Source of the DNA: Granulicella aggregans
Lineage (GTDB): Bacteria > Acidobacteriota > Terriglobia > Terriglobales > Acidobacteriaceae
Assembly: GCF_014203275.1 (NCBI RefSeq)
Contig: NZ_JACHIP010000001.1
Coordinates: 372,001-436,000, forward strand
Direction of reading: 5' to 3'
Length of the DNA: 64,000 nucleotides
The number at the start of each line of letters is the position of its first letter. Positions within the stretch are counted from its first letter, which is position 1. The notes under the pieces are model-generated. The model saw nothing but the letters and a program-made list of their open reading frames with translations. It was not told where the DNA came from and ran no database searches. The position numbers and the translations under genes are program-made. This document shows, one piece after another, positions 62,476 through 64,000 of the stretch.

Positions 62476-62589
62476 ATCTCTCCTTCAGCCTCGAATTCGT
62501 CCACCCTGCTGAGTTGCCCGCTTTACTGCATAGACGGCCTGTTTGAGCCCGTCTTGCTTATGGGCAAGGCTTCGGCCGCGCCATAAAAT

Positions 62590-62618
62590 CTCAGCGCCTC
62601 GCGGCGTTAGCCGCTGAG
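62590..62618 (-). terminator. Possible attenuator hairpin between galT and galE
   Basis: A 7-bp stem CTCAGCG/CGCTGAG encloses a GC-rich loop and is followed on the minus strand by ATTTTAT. It starts 25 bp after the galT stop. The stem is weak, so partial termination is most likely. Confidence 0.4.
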
Positions 62619-62643
62619 GTACGCTTTGCCTCGATCTAGCCTG

Positions 62644-63696
62644 TTATACGTGAACTTCCGGCAAAGCCCGCAACCGCTCCGCAGCCGACTCCGGCGTAAT
62701 ATCCCTCTGCGGCATCCCCAGCAACTCAAATCCGACCATGAACTTCTTGATCTGCGCCGACCTTAGCAGCGGCGGATAGAAGTGCGCATGGAAGTGCCAC
62801 TCGTCATGTTTCGCACCATCCGTAGGGGCCTGGTGAAAGCCCATCGTGTAAGGAAAGCTGGTGTTGAAGAGATTGTCGTACCGAGTCGTAAGCCGGATCA
62901 GCAGGTCGGCCAAATCCGTCCGCTGCTTGTCTGACAACTCGGGCATCGTCCCCGCATGAGTCTTACTCAAGATTAGCGTCTCGAACGGCCACACCGCCCA
63001 GAACGGCACCACCGCCGCAAAGCTGTCGTTCTGGCACACTACGCGTTCGTCCAGCTTCAACTCTTCAGCAAGATAGTCGCAGAGCAGGCAGGTTCCATAC
63101 TCCTTGAGATACTCAAGCTGCGCCTCACCCTCGAGCGCGGGCTCGTCCGGAACATGCTCCGTCGCCCAGATCTGGCAGTGCGGATGCGGCAGGCTCGAGC
63201 CCATCATCGCGCCGCGGTTCTCGAAGATCTGTACGTAGTTGATCTCCGGCATCGCGCCCAGTTCCGTCGTCTCGTCGGCCCAGGCGTCCACGACCAGCTT
63301 CAGGTCAGGAACCGTCATGTAAGAGAGCGACAGGCTGTGATTGGGATGGAAGCAGAGCACCTTCGCCGTGCCAGCCTCGGGCTCGACCTTCATCAGCCGC
63401 GATGCGATCGAGTCCGTCACCGGCCCCGCAGGAATCGGGTCGCCATCGAGCCTCAGCGCCGGAAAATCATTCGTAAACGAATAGACATTCTTGTAGTCCG
63501 GATTGACCACGCCACTCGTCCGCGTATTGCCCGGACAGAGATAGCAGTTCGGATCGTGTACCGCCCCAGCAACTGGCTTGCTCGTATCCGTCTCTCCCTG
63601 CCACGGGCGCTGCGTTCGCTGCGGCGACACCAGCAGCCACGACTTCCGCAGCGGGTTATAGCGGCGGTGCGGTCTCTTATTCAGCACTTCATTCAT
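62644..63696 (-). CDS. galT: Galactose-1-phosphate uridylyltransferase
   Basis: The protein is 350 aa from ATG 63696; a longer frame to 63810 runs through the dispersed repeat and is not credible. The active-site HPHCQIWA contains the nucleophilic His-Pro-His. Zinc ligands are CYLC near residue 53 and later His. Also present: SFTNDFPAL, GFHQAPTD and EWHFHAHFYPPLLRS. It exchanges UMP between UDP-glucose and galactose-1-phosphate in the Leloir pathway, with GalK and GalE. Confidence 0.96.
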   Translation of the reverse strand: MNEVLNKRPHRRYNPLRKSWLLVSPQRTQRPWQGETDTSKPVAGAVHDPNCYLCPGNTRTSGVVNPDYKNVYSFTNDFPALRLDGDPIPAGPVTDSIASRLMKVEPEAGTAKVLCFHPNHSLSLSYMTVPDLKLVVDAWADETTELGAMPEINYVQIFENRGAMMGSSLPHPHCQIWATEHVPDEPALEGEAQLEYLKEYGTCLLCDYLAEELKLDERVVCQNDSFAAVVPFWAVWPFETLILSKTHAGTMPELSDKQRTDLADLLIRLTTRYDNLFNTSFPYTMGFHQAPTDGAKHDEWHFHAHFYPPLLRSAQIKKFMVGFELLGMPQRDITPESAAERLRALPEVHV

Positions 63697-63736
63697 TGCC
63701 ACGTTCTTTCCTTCCCAACAACCCTGTAATCGCCCA

Positions 63737-63770
63737 GCACTTGTCATCCCGCGCCCTGCACTTGTCATCC
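63737..63770. repeat. 13-bp direct repeat next to the dispersed repeat
   Basis: GCACTTGTCATCC occurs at 63737-63749 and again at 63758-63770, a period of 21 bp. The second copy runs into the 33-bp dispersed repeat, so this looks like a partial duplication of the repeat's left edge. Confidence 0.75.
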
Positions 63771-63793
63771 TTCGCGAAGCGGAGGATCTGCTT
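63761..63793 (+). repeat. Dispersed 33-bp hairpin-forming repeat, copy 2
   Basis: It is identical over 33 bp to the reverse complement of 25758-25790. It lies in the galK-galT gap. The centre is CTTCGCGAAG, flanked by ATCC and GGAT arms, which can base-pair. Confidence 0.85.
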
Positions 63794-63831
63794 TCACTTC
63801 GAACCCGCAAGCCCTCTCATGCAGATCGCCC

Positions 63832-64000
63832 CTAACTCAACTCTCCCGCCCCATCCGCCGTCGCGCAAACATACACTTCAGGATGAATGCTGGTCTGTGC
63901 CATGTACTCTGCCTTGATCGCCGCAACAAAGGCATCGCTCGCCTCGGCCTCGACCACACTCACCACGCATCCGCCAAACCCGCCGCCGGTCAGCCGCGAG
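63832..64000 (-). CDS. galK: Galactokinase, C-terminal fragment (runs off the window)
   Basis: Only the last 55 residues are visible. They contain SRLTGGGFGGCVVSVV, the third conserved motif of galactokinase and GHMP kinases, and end at a TAG at 63832-63834. It is upstream of galT on the same strand, as expected for a galK-galT-galE operon; the gap to galT is 135 bp and holds the dispersed repeat. Confidence 0.95.
   Translation of the reverse strand, partial: SRLTGGGFGGCVVSVVEAEASDAFVAAIKAEYMAQTSIHPEVYVCATADGAGELS

Overview
The window is about 64 kb of high-GC DNA (roughly 60%) that looks like core chromosome of an Acidobacteriota of the Terriglobales type (Granulicella/Edaphobacter/Terriglobus-like). 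This rests on gene content, not on a database search: a VWFA-related protein of the acidobacterial kind, an Omp85-SurA-TamB operon, a lptC/A-lptB-rpoN-hpf-rapZ operon, an acidobacterial-style lipoprotein, and short dispersed repeats of the type common in these genomes. I see no rRNA, tRNA, CRISPR array, phage or intact insertion sequence. Genes run on both strands in operon blocks, with a bias to the minus strand.

Layout. 1-3.7 kb (minus): DUF4331 protein, TPR protein and the start of a NicO-type nickel/cobalt transporter. 3.7-9.7 kb: a lipoprotein, a purine nucleoside permease family protein, a luciferase-like oxidoreductase, deoC with a secreted esterase (plus), and an ArsR-SRPBCC pair (minus). 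9.8-22 kb (minus): a secreted GH13 glucosidase, then a long envelope and stress block transcribed lptC/A, lptB, rpoN, hpf, rapZ, GNAT, msbA-like ABC exporter, yicC. 22-36 kb: two orphan plus-strand genes, glyQ-glyS, two membrane glycosyltransferases facing each other, recO, ferredoxin, an inositol-phosphatase family gene, a VWA protein and a MoaD-MoaE fusion. 36-42.5 kb: lon, pheA, small stress proteins (lmo0937-like, CsbD), a UbiA-family prenyltransferase and a triple-BON protein. 42.6-51.1 kb (minus): an outer-membrane assembly operon of Omp85/TamA, SurA-N protein and TamB. 51.4-57.1 kb (plus): ThiF/MoeB-like E1, ECF sigma factor with a small partner protein, a structured RNA or leader, aroK, an AI-2E-family permease and siroheme genes. 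57.2-64 kb: a decayed toxin-antitoxin locus, an M28 peptidase, a DHA2 exporter, a glycine/tyrosine-rich secreted protein, and galK-galT-galE.

Most functional clusters are standard. The least explained items are: the DUF4331-TPR-NicO cluster; an ECF sigma factor whose translationally coupled partner looks like an anti-sigma zinc finger that has lost every metal ligand; a region of about 190 nt with nested hairpins and an intrinsic terminator just before aroK; an AI-2E permease whose only credible start appears to be CTG; an orphan gene with a consensus -35 box behind a perfect palindrome; a MoaD-MoaE fusion with the Gly-Gly tail buried inside the chain; a collapsed antitoxin/PIN-toxin remnant; and a perfectly conserved 33-bp repeat found on opposite strands 38 kb apart.

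All family assignments come from reading motifs in the translated sequence. No alignment, HMM or folding program was run. Start codons were chosen from Shine-Dalgarno spacing, and alternatives are given where they matter.
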